Under the pieces are notes generated by a model. The model was given only the letters and a program-made list of their open reading frames with translations. It did not search any database and was not told where the DNA came from. Positions 1 through 6,027 of a stretch of 9,017 nucleotides of DNA are shown here, one piece after another. The first letter of the stretch is position 1; each line of letters begins with the position of its first letter. The translations under genes were made by a program, and so were the position numbers. Source of the stretch: Chloroflexota bacterium (GTDB lineage Bacteria > Chloroflexota > Anaerolineae > Anaerolineales > Villigracilaceae); NCBI GenBank assembly GCA_023459215.1, contig JAEWVF010000040.1, forward strand, positions 1 to 9,017, read 5' to 3'.

Positions 1-70
1 TTTACCACAGGCCTGTTCTAGATGGAATTGATTTTCATCCACTTTTTGGAGTAGTTTTGTCAAAACCGTG

Positions 71-76
71 TAAAAT
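71..76 (+). promoter_or_regulatory. Possible -10 box for a leaderless transcript
   Basis: TAAAAT lies seven bases before the ATG at 84, so transcription would begin at or next to the start codon. The best -35 candidate, TTGGAG at 46-51, is poor and lies 19 bases away. No Shine-Dalgarno sequence precedes ATG 84, which fits leaderless translation. This is an inference from spacing only; the alternative TTG start at 57 would make this element part of the coding sequence. Confidence 0.3.
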
Positions 77-83
77 CGACCTT

Positions 84-716
84 ATGAAAAAAATCATCCA
101 AAATCCGCTGGCAGCTTTTTTTGCCACTCTGGGCGTCATCGCCCTGATTTCCTTGCTCGGACCTGAAGAAAAATCGCTCGGTTCGAACGTCCGCATCGTC
201 TACCTGCACGGCGCCTGGGTTCTGGCCGCCGAAATCGCTTTTTTTGCGGCAGCCCTGGCCGGCCTGCTTGGTCTGCTCGCCGCAAAAATCCCTGTCCTGT
301 CAGAAAAACAGGCCAGGTTTTACGCCTGGTCGGCTGCATTAGGACGCACCGGCACCGTTTTTTGGGTGACTTACCTGCCGCTGTCCTTATGGGCCATGCA
401 GGCCAATTGGAACGGTCTCTTCCTGGCTGAACCGCGCTTCCGTTTGGCGCTGACCTTTGCTGTAGTTGGGGTATTTTTACAAATCGGACTCTGGTTATTC
501 AACCTGCCCTGGGCCACGGCCACCGGCAACATTCTCTTCATTGTTATCCTGCGCTACATTTTCTCCAGCGCAGATTATGTGATGCACCCGCCGCCCTCGC
601 CCATCTTCAATTCGGGAATTTCCTCGGTCATCATTTTCTTTATCAGCCTGATCCTGCTGACCGGCCTCGCAGCCTGGTTTATGAACCAATTCTGGCTGAA
701 AATCGTAAAAGAATAG
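84..716 (+). CDS. Six-TM membrane protein, distantly CcmC/CcsA-like
   Basis: This is a 210-residue, very hydrophobic protein with about six membrane segments (roughly residues 8-25, 38-66, 79-105, 119-139, 143-165 and 178-203). It has no name I can assign with certainty. The layout recalls the haem-handling CcmC/CcsA family. A histidine sits in VRIVYLHGAW (His42), where CcmC has a histidine after its first membrane segment. A tryptophan-rich loop with WNG at 109-111 and EPR at 116-118 lies between segments 3 and 4, where CcmC has its WWD motif. A second histidine (His168) begins HPPPSP just before the last segment. The WWD motif itself is not intact, so haem binding is an inference. I chose ATG 84: TAAAAT at 71-76 would place a transcript start at about the ATG (leaderless). 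The alternative is TTG 57 behind GGAG at 48-51. The frame is open to the window's left edge, so a longer protein cannot be excluded. The peptidase gene follows after 35 bases and may be cotranscribed. Confidence 0.7.
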   Translation: MKKIIQNPLAAFFATLGVIALISLLGPEEKSLGSNVRIVYLHGAWVLAAEIAFFAAALAGLLGLLAAKIPVLSEKQARFYAWSAALGRTGTVFWVTYLPLSLWAMQANWNGLFLAEPRFRLALTFAVVGVFLQIGLWLFNLPWATATGNILFIVILRYIFSSADYVMHPPPSPIFNSGISSVIIFFISLILLTGLAAWFMNQFWLKIVKE

Positions 717-751
717 AAAATCCTATTCTGCGTTCAAGGAAAGAGATTAAC

Positions 752-2785
752 ATGGAAAATAAAAGTTTTTGGACATCCCCAATTACAATCATCCTGATTG
801 TCTTGTTCGTTTTATGTTGTTGCTGCCTGGTCGTGGCTGTGGCCGGCGGCGCGGGATTTTATCTTCTGGAACAGGAAGTAAGCGAGTACGAAGACGGGGA
901 ACCGTTCCCCTTTGAAGAGAGCTTCCCGTTCGATTCCGCCACCCCCACCCCGGTCGCGCTCGACCGCACCCCGATTGAATCGGTTCCGCTCGATACGCTC
1001 TCCGTGCTGCAAGAAACCATCGTCCCGATTAACGACCCGCGCGACCTGGCCGAGCGGTTAAATGGCGTAACCGACATCCCCGACACCTTGCCCAGCGGCC
1101 CGTTCGAAGTTGGCGCATCCAAGGAATTTTGGGTAACCAACGTTGAGACCAACGAAAACTTTAAGATTACAGCCGTTCTGCGCTACGTGACTCCCAACGC
1201 CTATTTCTGGCTGGAAGAAAGCGTTCGTTATGATGAAGGTGAGCTGCGCGATCTGGCCGAAGCCTTCGACAAGAAAATCTACCCGACCAACCGCGAATTC
1301 TTCGGCCCGGAACCCAAACCCGGCGTAGATGAAGATGACCGCATCTATGTGCTTTATGCCAGCGGCCTGGGCAGTTCACTGGCCGGATACTTCTCTTCAG
1401 CCGATGCCGTTCATCCGCTGGCGCACGAATACTCCAATGCGCACGAAATGTTCCTGTTCAACTCTGACACCGTCCGTTTCGATGAAGAGTTCACTTACGG
1501 CGTGCTGGCCCATGAATTCCAGCACATGATTCACTGGTATCAGGATCGCAATGAAACTTCCTGGCTGAATGAGGGCTTTTCCGAACTGGCAACCCTGCTC
1601 AACGGATACAACGCTGGCGGCTTCGACTATGCCTTCATCAGCGACCCCGACTTGCAGTTGAACGATTGGCCCAACGACTCGGGCGCGACAACTCCGCATT
1701 ACGGAGCCAGCTTCCTCTTTACAGCTTACTTCCTTGACCGATTCGGGGAAGAAGCAACCCAGGCCCTGGTCCGCCACCCCGAAAATGGCTTGGACAGCGT
1801 CGACACCGTCTTGCGCGAAATTAATGCCAGCGACCCGCTCACCGGCCAGCCCATCCTGGCTGACGACCTGTTTGTGGACTGGGCGGTCAGCAACTACCTG
1901 GGAGACGACAACGTAGGCGATGGTCGCTACGCCTATCAGCGCTACAGCAACGCCCCCCAAGCATCTGAAACGGAAACCATCTCGAATTGTCCCGACAGCC
2001 TGGACGGCCGCACCGTCAAGCAATATGGCACCGATTACATCCGCATCACCTGCCAGGGAGATTTCACCCTGCGCTTTGAAGGCGCCACCCAGACCCGCGT
2101 CCTGCCCCAATCCGCTGACGCTTACTCAGGGAAATACGCTTTCTGGTCGAACAAAGGCGACGAATCAAACATGACCCTGACCCAGGAGTTCGATTTCAGC
2201 CAGATTTCCGGCCCAATCGAAATCAGCTACCAGACCTGGTACGACCTGGAAGAAGATTACGATTACCTGTACCTGGTTGCGTCCACCGATAACGGCGAAA
2301 GTTGGCAAATCCTGACCACCCCGTCCGGCACCGCCGAAGATCCGTCCGGCAACTCCTATGGCTGGGGCTACAACGGCAGCACCAACGGCTGGATTCAGGA
2401 AACCGTCGACCTTTCGCAGTTTGCCGGTCAAAAGGTTCAACTGCGCTTTGAGTACGTTACCGACGCCGCCGTCAACGGTGAGGGATTGCTGCTCGATGAC
2501 ATCTCCATCCCGGCAATCAACTATGCCACCGATTTTGAGAGCGACGATGGCGGCTGGCAAGCCGAAGGGTTTGCCCGCATCCAAAACCTGCTGCCGCAGA
2601 CCTTCCGCCTGGCCCTGATTTACAAAGGCGCAACCACCCGCGTCGAAAACATTATCCTGCCTGCCGACCAGGTGATCGAAATCCCACTCAGCATTGGCGG
2701 CGACGTGGATGAAGTTATCCTGACCGTCAGCGGCACCACCCGCTTTACACGCGAAATCGGCGCTTATTCGGTCGAAATCCGCTAG
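752..2785 (+). CDS. Membrane-anchored zinc metallopeptidase with InhA-type C-terminal domain
   Basis: This 677-residue protein is predicted to be secreted and held in the membrane by one N-terminal segment (residues about 11-39), which carries four cysteines in a row (22-25). An acidic, Pro/Thr-rich linker follows (about 40-95). The catalytic region holds HEFQH at 254-258, the zinc-binding HExxH motif with Glu255 as the general base, followed by WLNEGFSEL at 271-279. This resembles M30 (hyicolysin-like) and M6 peptidases. The third zinc ligand could be Glu274 (the NEG motif, 16 residues after His258) or Glu278 (20 residues after, the thermolysin spacing). Residues about 458-590 match the MAM-like beta-sandwich of immune inhibitor A peptidases: a WYDLEEDYDYLYL stretch, STDNGESW, then LRFEYVTD and a closing LLLDDI. 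About 85 further beta-rich residues finish the protein. AAGGA at 736-740 precedes the ATG. The substrate is unknown; a role in extracellular protein degradation is inferred. Confidence 0.88.
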   Translation: MENKSFWTSPITIILIVLFVLCCCCLVVAVAGGAGFYLLEQEVSEYEDGEPFPFEESFPFDSATPTPVALDRTPIESVPLDTLSVLQETIVPINDPRDLAERLNGVTDIPDTLPSGPFEVGASKEFWVTNVETNENFKITAVLRYVTPNAYFWLEESVRYDEGELRDLAEAFDKKIYPTNREFFGPEPKPGVDEDDRIYVLYASGLGSSLAGYFSSADAVHPLAHEYSNAHEMFLFNSDTVRFDEEFTYGVLAHEFQHMIHWYQDRNETSWLNEGFSELATLLNGYNAGGFDYAFISDPDLQLNDWPNDSGATTPHYGASFLFTAYFLDRFGEEATQALVRHPENGLDSVDTVLREINASDPLTGQPILADDLFVDWAVSNYLGDDNVGDGRYAYQRYSNAPQASETETISNCPDSLDGRTVKQYGTDYIRITCQGDFTLRFEGATQTRVLPQSADAYSGKYAFWSNKGDESNMTLTQEFDFSQISGPIEISYQTWYDLEEDYDYLYLVASTDNGESWQILTTPSGTAEDPSGNSYGWGYNGSTNGWIQETVDLSQFAGQKVQLRFEYVTDAAVNGEGLLLDDISIPAINYATDFESDDGGWQAEGFARIQNLLPQTFRLALIYKGATTRVENIILPADQVIEIPLSIGGDVDEVILTVSGTTRFTREIGAYSVEIR

Positions 2786-2808
2786 CACAACCTGCAAGTT
2801 CCATACCT

Positions 2809-2829
2809 TCTCACTCTTTGTGCGTGAGA
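2809..2829 (+). repeat. Small inverted repeat downstream of the peptidase gene
   Basis: TCTCAC (2809-2814) and GTGAGA (2824-2829) form a 6-bp stem with a 9-base loop, immediately ahead of the larger hairpin at 2832-2864. No T-run follows. It may add to 3'-end structure of the peptidase mRNA, but it is short enough to be chance. Confidence 0.35.
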
Positions 2830-2831
2830 CT

Positions 2832-2864
2832 CACAACTGGCTGGACTCTTCCCAGCCAGTTGTG
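2832..2864 (+). repeat. 13-bp perfect hairpin without T-run
   Basis: CACAACTGGCTGG (2832-2844) and CCAGCCAGTTGTG (2852-2864) pair perfectly around a 7-base loop. It sits where a terminator for the upstream peptidase operon is expected, yet the following bases (ATATACTTG) are not a T-run, so it is not a standard intrinsic terminator on either strand. It may protect an mRNA 3' end, act with Rho, or work as a DNA palindrome. Its downstream arm overlaps the candidate rpsB promoter. Confidence 0.75.
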
Positions 2865-2871
2865 ATATACT
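2842..2871 (+). promoter_or_regulatory. Candidate extended -10 promoter for rpsB-tsf
   Basis: TATACT at 2866-2871 matches five of six bases of the sigma-70 -10 box and is preceded by TG at 2863-2864 with one intervening base, which makes an extended -10. TGGACT at 2842-2847 matches four of six -35 bases with an 18-base spacer. Transcription would start near 2878, giving a leader of about 105 bases before rpsB. The promoter is interleaved with the 13-bp hairpin: the -35 box spans the loop junction and the TG lies in the 3' arm. Confidence 0.55.
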
Positions 2872-2879
2872 TGCGCGGC

Positions 2880-2972
2880 TCTGGTCATAGAACCAGACAC
2901 ATTTTGCCTGGGACGGGCATCAAGCGTCCCTGAGCGGGTAACTGAACCCCGCTAAACTTGTCGATAAGACAA
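2880..2972 (+). other. Structured rpsB 5' leader: four consecutive stem-loops
   Basis: Four short inverted repeats follow one another: TCTGGT/ACCAGA (2880-2885 with 2892-2897), GGGACG/CGTCCC (2910-2915 with 2925-2930), AGCGGG/CCCGCT (2933-2938 with 2948-2953) and TTGTC/GACAA (2958-2962 with 2968-2972). The last ends one base before the Shine-Dalgarno AAGGAG (2973-2978). In several bacteria rpsB-tsf is autoregulated by S2 binding to the leader. By analogy this leader could be an S2-responsive element, but I do not recognise it as a known RNA family. Each stem alone is short; the density is what stands out. Confidence 0.45.
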
Positions 2973-2983
2973 AAGGAGAAAGA

Positions 2984-3835
2984 ATGGCTGTTATTTCCAT
3001 GAAAGCCCTGCTTGAAAGCGGCGTGCATTTTGGCCACCGCACCAACAAGTGGGATCCCCGTATGAAGCCGTACATCTTCACCGAGCGCAACGGCATTCAT
3101 ATCATCGACCTGCAACAGACGGTCAAATCCATCAACAACGCTTTTAACATCATCCGCGATGTCGTTCAGCAGGGCGGCACAGTCCTGTTCATCGGCACCA
3201 AGCGCCAGGCTCAGGAAACCGTTCGCGAAGAAGCTGTCCGTTGCGGTATGCCCTATGTTACCGAGCGCTGGCTGGGCGGTATGCTGACCAACTGGAACAC
3301 CATGTACCAACGTATCCAGGAAATGGAACGGCTGGAGAACCTGCGCGATAGCGGTGACATCAACCGCCTGACCAAAAAGGAAGGTTTGTTGATCGAGCGC
3401 GAAATCACTCGTTTGCAGACCCGCCTCGAAGGTGTTCGCAAAATGAAGCGCCTGCCCGATCTGGCGTTTGTGATCGATGTCGGTCGTGAAGAAACCGCCG
3501 TCCACGAATGCAACCTGCTCGGCATCCCGGTCATCGCCCTGGTCGACACCAACTGCAATCCGCAGAAAGTTGATTACGTTATCCCCTCGAACGATGACGC
3601 CATTCGCGCCATCAAGCTGCTGGTGGCCAAGATCGCCGATGCGGTGCTCGAAGGCAAAGCCATGCGCAAGGATGAAGACATGGGTGAAGATGAAGCGGTT
3701 GTCATTTCCGGCACCGAAGCTGCCCCGCGCAAGTTCGCCCGCATGGACAATGAAGAAGAACTCGATGACGAAAACCTGCTCGGCACCGCCACCCTGGCCA
3801 AACTGGGCACTTCCACCGAAGAAGTCGAAGAATAA
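2984..3835 (+). CDS. rpsB: 30S ribosomal protein S2
   Basis: S2 is a 30S subunit protein added late in assembly, which helps hold S1 and mRNA in many bacteria. The 283-residue product has the N-terminal S2 signature (LLESGVHFGHRTNKWDPRM), the GTKRQAQ and ERWLGGMLTN blocks, and the second signature beginning PDLAFVIDVGREETAVHEC and continuing to IPVIALVDTNCNP. The usual S2 core ends near residue 229. A 54-residue tail follows, with 18 Asp/Glu against 4 Arg/Lys, making it longer than the roughly 240-residue E. coli protein. AAGGAG at 2973-2978 lies five bases before the ATG. It is the first gene of the translation cluster, with tsf starting 15 bases after its stop. Confidence 0.98.
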   Translation: MAVISMKALLESGVHFGHRTNKWDPRMKPYIFTERNGIHIIDLQQTVKSINNAFNIIRDVVQQGGTVLFIGTKRQAQETVREEAVRCGMPYVTERWLGGMLTNWNTMYQRIQEMERLENLRDSGDINRLTKKEGLLIEREITRLQTRLEGVRKMKRLPDLAFVIDVGREETAVHECNLLGIPVIALVDTNCNPQKVDYVIPSNDDAIRAIKLLVAKIADAVLEGKAMRKDEDMGEDEAVVISGTEAAPRKFARMDNEEELDDENLLGTATLAKLGTSTEEVEE

Positions 3836-3850
3836 AGGATAGAGGAAATT

Positions 3851-4456
3851 ATGGAAATTACTGCACAAATGGTGAAAGAGTTGCGTGCGGCAACCAATGC
3901 CGGTATTCTCGACTGCCGCAAGGCCCTGACCGAAGCAAACGGCGACTTCAACAAGGCGGTTGACTGGTTGCGCGAAAAAGGCATGGCCACTGCTGCCAAG
4001 CGCTCAGACCGCGATGCCTCCAATGGCGTTGTCGAACTGTACTCGCACGGCGGCGGACGCGTTGGCGTCATGGTTGAAGTCAACTGCGAAACCGATTTCG
4101 TTGCCCGTTCCGAAGCTTTCCGCAGCTTTGCTCACGAAGTTGCCCTGCAGATTGCCGCCGCCTCCCCGCTCTACATCAGCGAAACCGAAATCCCCGCTGA
4201 TGTGCTCGCTCACGAGGCCGATATTGCCAAGAAGCGTGTTCTCGAAGAAGGCAAACCCGAAGCTGTTGCCGAAAAAATCGTTGAAGGCCGCCTGAACAAA
4301 TTCCGCGATGAAGTCTGCCTGCTGCGCCAGGCCTACATCCGCGATGAGCAGTTGACCATCGAAAAGCTGCTCCACGCCACCATTGCCAGCACCGGTGAAA
4401 ACATCATCATTCGCCGTTTCCAGCGATGGGAACTCGGGCAAAGCACCGCTGAATAA
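3851..4456 (+). CDS. tsf: Translation elongation factor Ts
   Basis: EF-Ts is the guanine nucleotide exchange factor that releases GDP from EF-Tu. The 201-residue product carries both family signatures: LRAATNAGILDCRKAL at the N-terminal UBA-like domain and EVNCETDFVAR, the conserved block that contacts EF-Tu. It is the short form, close to Thermus-type EF-Ts and well below the roughly 280 residues of E. coli, so only one compact core follows the TDFVAR region. AGAGGA just upstream provides the ribosome site. It is cotranscribed with rpsB (15-base gap) and is closed by a strong intrinsic terminator a few bases after its stop. Confidence 0.98.
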   Translation: MEITAQMVKELRAATNAGILDCRKALTEANGDFNKAVDWLREKGMATAAKRSDRDASNGVVELYSHGGGRVGVMVEVNCETDFVARSEAFRSFAHEVALQIAAASPLYISETEIPADVLAHEADIAKKRVLEEGKPEAVAEKIVEGRLNKFRDEVCLLRQAYIRDEQLTIEKLLHATIASTGENIIIRRFQRWELGQSTAE

Positions 4457-4461
4457 AGTAG

Positions 4462-4493
4462 AAAAAAAGCCAACCCTGGGGTTGGCTTTTTTT
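4462..4493 (+). terminator. Intrinsic terminator after tsf (bidirectional form)
   Basis: GCCAACC (4469-4475) pairs with GGTTGGC (4480-4486) around a 4-base CTGG loop. The stem is flanked by seven A (4462-4468) and seven T (4487-4493), so the helix can extend and the structure would work on either strand. It ends rpsB-tsf only 29 bases before the pyrH ATG. Confidence 0.92.
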
Positions 4494-4522
4494 ATGACAG
4501 CTATCCACTTCAAGGAGAAAAA

Positions 4523-5239
4523 ATGGTAGAACTCAAATATCGGCGTATCTTGCTCAAGCTCAGCGGCGAAGCGCTTGGCGGGGAAAGCGGCTTCGGGATC
4601 AATGTCAACGAGGTCGAAGCCATTGCCCGCCGCGTCAAGGAAATCTATGATATGAAGGCCCAGGTCGCCATCGTCATCGGCGCCGGGAACCTGTGGCGCG
4701 GAAAACAAGGCCTGGAACGCGGCATGGATCGCGCCACCGCTGATTATATGGGCATGCTCGGTACGATGATGAACGCCCTGGCGCTGATGGATGCGCTCGA
4801 ACGACAGGGAGTCCTGACCCGGGTCATGTCTGCCATCGAGATGCGCGCCATCGCCGAACCCTACATCCGCCGCCGCGCAATCCGCCACCTTGAAAAAGGG
4901 CGGGTGGTTATCTTTGGCGCCGGAACGGGGAATCCGTTCTTCTCGACCGATACTGCCGCAGCCCTGCGCGCGACCGAGATCGATGCCAATGTCGTTATCA
5001 AGGCCACCAAAGTGGATGGCGTTTACGATTCCGACCCCAAGAAAAACCCCGACGCCAAAAAGTTTGACCAGCTTTCCTACATCGATGTGCTCAACCGCCG
5101 GCTCGAAGTAATGGACTCAACCGCAATCACACATTGCATGGAAAACAATATTCCCCTGCTCGTGTTGAACCTTTGGGACGAGGTGGCCCTCAAAAACGCC
5201 CTGCGCGGCGACAAAGTAGGCACCCTGGTTTCCGCATAG
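4523..5239 (+). CDS. pyrH: UMP kinase
   Basis: This enzyme phosphorylates UMP to UDP with ATP, the committed step feeding UTP and CTP pools; bacterial UMP kinases are hexamers of the amino acid kinase fold, usually controlled by GTP and UTP. The 238-residue product is family length and has the expected blocks: LLKLSGEALGG near the N-terminus (phosphate-binding loop), IGAGNLWRG, DYMGMLGTMMNALAL, GAGTGNPFFSTDTAAALRA (nucleotide binding) and KATKVDGVYDSDPKKNPDA. AAGGAG at 4512-4517 lies five bases before the ATG. The gene sits between two intrinsic terminators, and I found no convincing promoter in the 29 bases after the first, so expression probably depends on read-through or a promoter inside tsf. 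Confidence 0.98.
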   Translation: MVELKYRRILLKLSGEALGGESGFGINVNEVEAIARRVKEIYDMKAQVAIVIGAGNLWRGKQGLERGMDRATADYMGMLGTMMNALALMDALERQGVLTRVMSAIEMRAIAEPYIRRRAIRHLEKGRVVIFGAGTGNPFFSTDTAAALRATEIDANVVIKATKVDGVYDSDPKKNPDAKKFDQLSYIDVLNRRLEVMDSTAITHCMENNIPLLVLNLWDEVALKNALRGDKVGTLVSA

Positions 5240-5251
5240 ATTAACCGACCC

Positions 5252-5291
5252 AAAAGCGGCGTACATCCTATGGTGTATGCCGCTTTTATTT
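5252..5291 (+). terminator. Intrinsic terminator after pyrH
   Basis: A 14-bp stem with one G-T pair joins 5252-5265 to 5274-5287, with AAAAGCGGC at its base and loop bases near 5266-5273. TTTTATTT (5284-5291) overlaps and follows the 3' arm. It ends the pyrH transcript 12 bases after the stop codon. Confidence 0.88.
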
Positions 5292-5346
5292 GCAAGTTAG
5301 GCCCTGTCAGGTTTCGTTGGCGAGTAGCGCAAATTCGCACTTTAAG

Positions 5347-5432
5347 GTATCCTTAGAGAGATACTGCGGTTGGCGTGAAAAGCAAAAATAAACTTGGCAA
5401 AAACAGACAAACCATTTTCATAAAACGCAGTA
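5347..5432 (+). other. frr upstream region with mutually exclusive pairings
   Basis: About 170 bases separate the pyrH terminator from frr, and this stretch has no convincing open reading frame. GTATC (5347-5351) can pair with GATAC (5360-5364). TACTGCG (5362-5368) can pair with CGCAGTA (5426-5432). Because 5362-5364 belong to both, the two structures exclude each other. A weak promoter candidate is TTGGCA at 5394-5399 with CATAAA at 5419-5424 (19-base spacer). If transcription starts downstream of that pair, the long pairing cannot form in frr mRNA, so promoter position decides whether this matters. Confidence 0.3.
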
Positions 5433-5450
5433 CCAAGTAAACCAAACTCC

Positions 5451-5455
5451 GGAGG
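5451..5455 (+). promoter_or_regulatory. Shine-Dalgarno that fixes the frr GTG start
   Basis: GGAGG lies five bases before GTG 5461. An ATG at 5459-5461 overlaps the GTG but is followed directly by TGA, so it cannot encode RRF. The spacing and frame support GTG as the true start. Confidence 0.85.
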
Positions 5456-5460
5456 CCGAT

Positions 5461-6018
5461 GTGATAAAAGATTTGTTGAAAGAATCAGAATCGCGCATGC
5501 GCAGCGCGATCAGCGTGCTGGAACACGACCTTTCTGGCATTCGCACCGGGCGCGCCCACCCGGGCCTTGTTGAAAAAATCCATGTTGAATACTACGGTTC
5601 GGATACGCCTTTGATGCAATTGGCCTCAATCAGCGTTCCTGAGCCGCGCTCCCTTTTGATCAAACCCTTCGATAAATCGACCCTGAAAGCGGTCGAAAAA
5701 GCCATCCTGGCCTCAGACCTGGGGCTGACCCCCAACAACGATGGTCAGGCCATTCGCTTGAACCTGCCGGCGCTGACCGAAGAACGCCGCCGCGATCTGG
5801 TCAAGCTGGTACACCATCGTCTTGAAGAAGCCAGGGTTGCAATGCGCAATGTCCGCCGCGATTCGATGAAAGATTTAAAGGAATTCGAGAGCGAAAAAAT
5901 GGTTTCCGAAGATGAGCGCAAGCGCGGTGAGGAAGACCTGCAAAAAATGGTGGATAAATTGGTTGCAGAGATCGATGTCATTGGCAAGCGCAAAGAACAG
6001 GAAATCATGGAAGTTTAA
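5461..6018 (+). CDS. frr: Ribosome recycling factor
   Basis: RRF acts with EF-G to split post-termination ribosomes into subunits. The 185-residue product is exactly the family size. It shows the domain I helix start (SESRMRSAISVLEHDL), the hallmark RTGRAHPGLVEKI, the domain II stretch with YYGSDTPLMQLASISVPEPR, and the long C-terminal helices containing NVRRDSMKDLK, which carries the conserved arginine of the E. coli Arg132 region. Translation starts at GTG behind a strong GGAGG. It opens the third block of the cluster, and uppS follows nine bases after its stop in the same reading frame. Confidence 0.98.
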   Translation: MIKDLLKESESRMRSAISVLEHDLSGIRTGRAHPGLVEKIHVEYYGSDTPLMQLASISVPEPRSLLIKPFDKSTLKAVEKAILASDLGLTPNNDGQAIRLNLPALTEERRRDLVKLVHHRLEEARVAMRNVRRDSMKDLKEFESEKMVSEDERKRGEEDLQKMVDKLVAEIDVIGKRKEQEIMEV

Positions 6019-6027
6019 CCCGCATCC

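Noticed and set aside
35..63. Divergent - strand promoter with TTGACA (complement of 58-63)
   Set aside because: The -35 box is perfect, but the - strand sequences 17 to 19 bases away (GGATGA, GATGAA, ATGAAA) are poor -10 boxes, and no - strand gene start is visible before the window edge.
1397..2110. - strand open frame (237 codons) opposite the peptidase gene
   Set aside because: It covers the HExxH region in antisense, with no ribosome site or family resemblance; the + strand frame has clear domains.
2885..3868. Long - strand open frame (327 codons) opposite rpsB
   Set aside because: It lies fully antisense to a clear S2 gene plus its leader, has low-complexity Phe/Gly/His-rich composition typical of a codon-bias shadow, and shows no motif.
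4482..4507. pyrH promoter made of TTGGCT and TATCCA
   Set aside because: The spacer is only 14 bases, too short for a sigma-70 promoter, and the first box is part of the tsf terminator stem.
4004..4888. Long - strand open frame (294 codons) opposite tsf and pyrH
   Set aside because: It crosses two well-supported genes and their terminator, is rich in repeated Phe/Ala/Gly runs, and has no recognisable domain.
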